From positions 1 through 22,912 of the IMG/VR virus record IMGVR_UViG_3300009149_000306: a stretch of DNA of 22,912 nucleotides. One strand, given 5' to 3'. A program made the position numbers and the translations under genes. The stretch's first letter is position 1; the number at the start of each line of letters is the position of its first letter. The notes beneath the pieces were generated by a model. It did no database searches. It worked only from the letters and a program-made list of their open reading frames with translations, and was not told the DNA's origin. This DNA is from a virus. Positions 22,390 to 22,912 of the stretch are shown here, in pieces.

Positions 22390-22707
22390 ATGGGAAATAA
22401 GAAAACTCTCCAAAAGACACCCAAAAAGATTCTAAGGAAAGGGGGTAGTTTATCGTGCGTAAGTATAATCCTATTTTTCACATTAGTGTTTGGATCTTGT
22501 GCTTGGAACCCAGCAGTTGAGACAAAGAGCGTTGTAGAGTGTGGAAACCCAGAGTATAAGATATTGAAAGAAAGGACCCTAGAGAATTTAGATATTACAG
22601 TAAATGAATGGTTGGCTAGTGGCTATGAGCTCAGAGGGTACGTGACCACGACGGGCATGGTGCCTATTGAGTATATGCAGGCAGTAGTCAGGAAAGGAGG
22701 TGAGTAG
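22390..22707 (+). CDS. Predicted lipoprotein or membrane-anchored DUF1737-like protein
   Basis: A 105-residue protein downstream of GGAGGTGA (22371-22378), 11 bases before ATG 22390. A basic N-region (1-19) and hydrophobic core (about 21-36, SCVSIILFFTLVFGS) lead to C37, a possible lipobox FGSC, though Phe at -3 is atypical, so an uncleaved anchor is the alternative. The rest (PEYKILKERTLENLDITVNE, then WLASGYELRGYVTTTG and YMQAVVRKG) fits the pattern of DUF1737-type domains: YK-v, a Leu-rich helix, 'V-e-L-x-x-G-y-x-x-x-G', and a final 'YxQAxVR'. These are small domains of unknown function. A surface lipoprotein from a prophage could affect later infection, but this is inference. Confidence 0.6.
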   Translation: MGNKKTLQKTPKKILRKGGSLSCVSIILFFTLVFGSCAWNPAVETKSVVECGNPEYKILKERTLENLDITVNEWLASGYELRGYVTTTGMVPIEYMQAVVRKGGE

Positions 22708-22797
22708 TTACAAATATATATACATAGTTAGAAGCGAGGTGCAGTATGAAATAAGAAAACCAGCAAAAAAAAATAAAATATTTAAAAAAAAATCAAG

Positions 22798-22836
22798 CCT
22801 CGAGAGGTGCAATCGCAACACCTTTCGGGGTTTTCT
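22798..22836 (+). terminator. Intrinsic terminator of the accessory cassette
   Basis: A 12-bp stem, CCTCGAGAGGTG (22798-22809) with CACCTTTCGGGG (22819-22830), two wobble pairs and a 9-base loop, followed by TTTTCT. Between the 22707 stop and this hairpin I see no convincing gene. Confidence 0.8.
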
Positions 22837-22876
22837 AAAAAAACTTGAAAAAAACTTGAAAAAAACTTGAAAAAAA
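22837..22876 (+). repeat. Phased A-tracts (11-bp tandem repeat) upstream of the second promoter copy
   Basis: Four A7 tracts start at 22837, 22848, 22859 and 22870, separated by CTTG, giving an 11-bp tandem repeat. A-tracts repeated near the helical period bend DNA and can act as promoter UP elements. The tracts end at the -35 region of the promoter at 22880. Copy 1 has a less regular version. Confidence 0.8.
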
Positions 22877-22912
22877 CGGTTGTAATCCCTTTTTTTAGGT
22901 ATATAATAATAA
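22869..22912 (+). promoter_or_regulatory. Accessory promoter, copy 2 (reaches the window end)
   Basis: The 44 bases at 21907-21950 are repeated exactly here, with TTGTAA (22880-22885), a 16-base spacer and TATAAT (22902-22907). It follows a terminator, so it should start a new unit beyond the window. The repeat may extend past the edge. Confidence 0.65.

Noticed and set aside
22700-22876. 56-codon frame starting at GTG 22700, after a perfect AAAGGAGGTGA
   Set aside because: The GTG overlaps the ribosome site itself, no other start is suitably placed, the product is low-complexity Lys-rich, and the frame runs through the terminator stem.

Overview
The window reads as the late (morphogenesis and lysis) region of a long-tailed, probably siphovirus-type, phage or prophage of a Gram-positive bacterium. 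All genes lie on the + strand, most abut or overlap by 1-4 bases, and starts are preceded by AGGAGG-type ribosome sites. The host hint comes from the endolysin, which ends in a single S-layer-homology (SLH) domain. That points to a host whose wall polymer anchors SLH proteins (for example Paenibacillus or Bacillus relatives, or SLH-bearing clostridia). The genus cannot be fixed from this sequence, and no integrase, repressor or attachment site is visible.

Layout. 1-1450: small early or middle genes (four unknown ORFs, one of them 20 codons, and a DEDDh exonuclease). 1469-3729: a promoter, a stand-alone ParB-like protein, and the small and large terminase subunits. 3730-3953: a regulatory intergenic region. 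3954-9038: head genes (portal fused to a MuF-type domain, prohead protease, HK97-fold capsid, probable decoration protein, small unknown). 9047-12508: connector, neck and tail-tube genes, including a tail-assembly-chaperone pair that needs a +1 (or -2) frameshift. 12510-20268: a 1176-residue tape measure, a large FN3-containing tail protein, a hub-like protein and a baseplate-type protein. 20268-21467: lysis cassette (XhlA-like protein, amidase-SLH endolysin, holin). 21535-21985: terminator and a second regulatory intergenic region. 21985-22912: an accessory cassette of two small genes, a terminator, and a second copy of the cassette promoter at the window edge. No tail sheath gene is seen, which favours a non-contractile tail.

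The most unusual feature is in the two large intergenic regions, about 17.9 kb apart. Each carries the same composite element: an array of imperfect 19-bp dyads (consensus about AGTTAnTACnGTAnTAACT) with centres exactly 32 bp apart (plus one 21-bp step in the first copy), then 18 bp from the last dyad centre to the first base of a run of TAAAN pentamers. The sites sit on one face of the helix and look like cooperative binding arrays for a phage-specific DNA-binding protein. One array lies before the structural operon and the other before the accessory cassette. Nearby are a consensus promoter driving an apparent ~67-nt non-coding RNA, a promoter placed so that the portal mRNA would be nearly leaderless, and a 44-bp promoter duplicated exactly around the accessory cassette. 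Dyads, promoters and stems were located by eye; function is inference.
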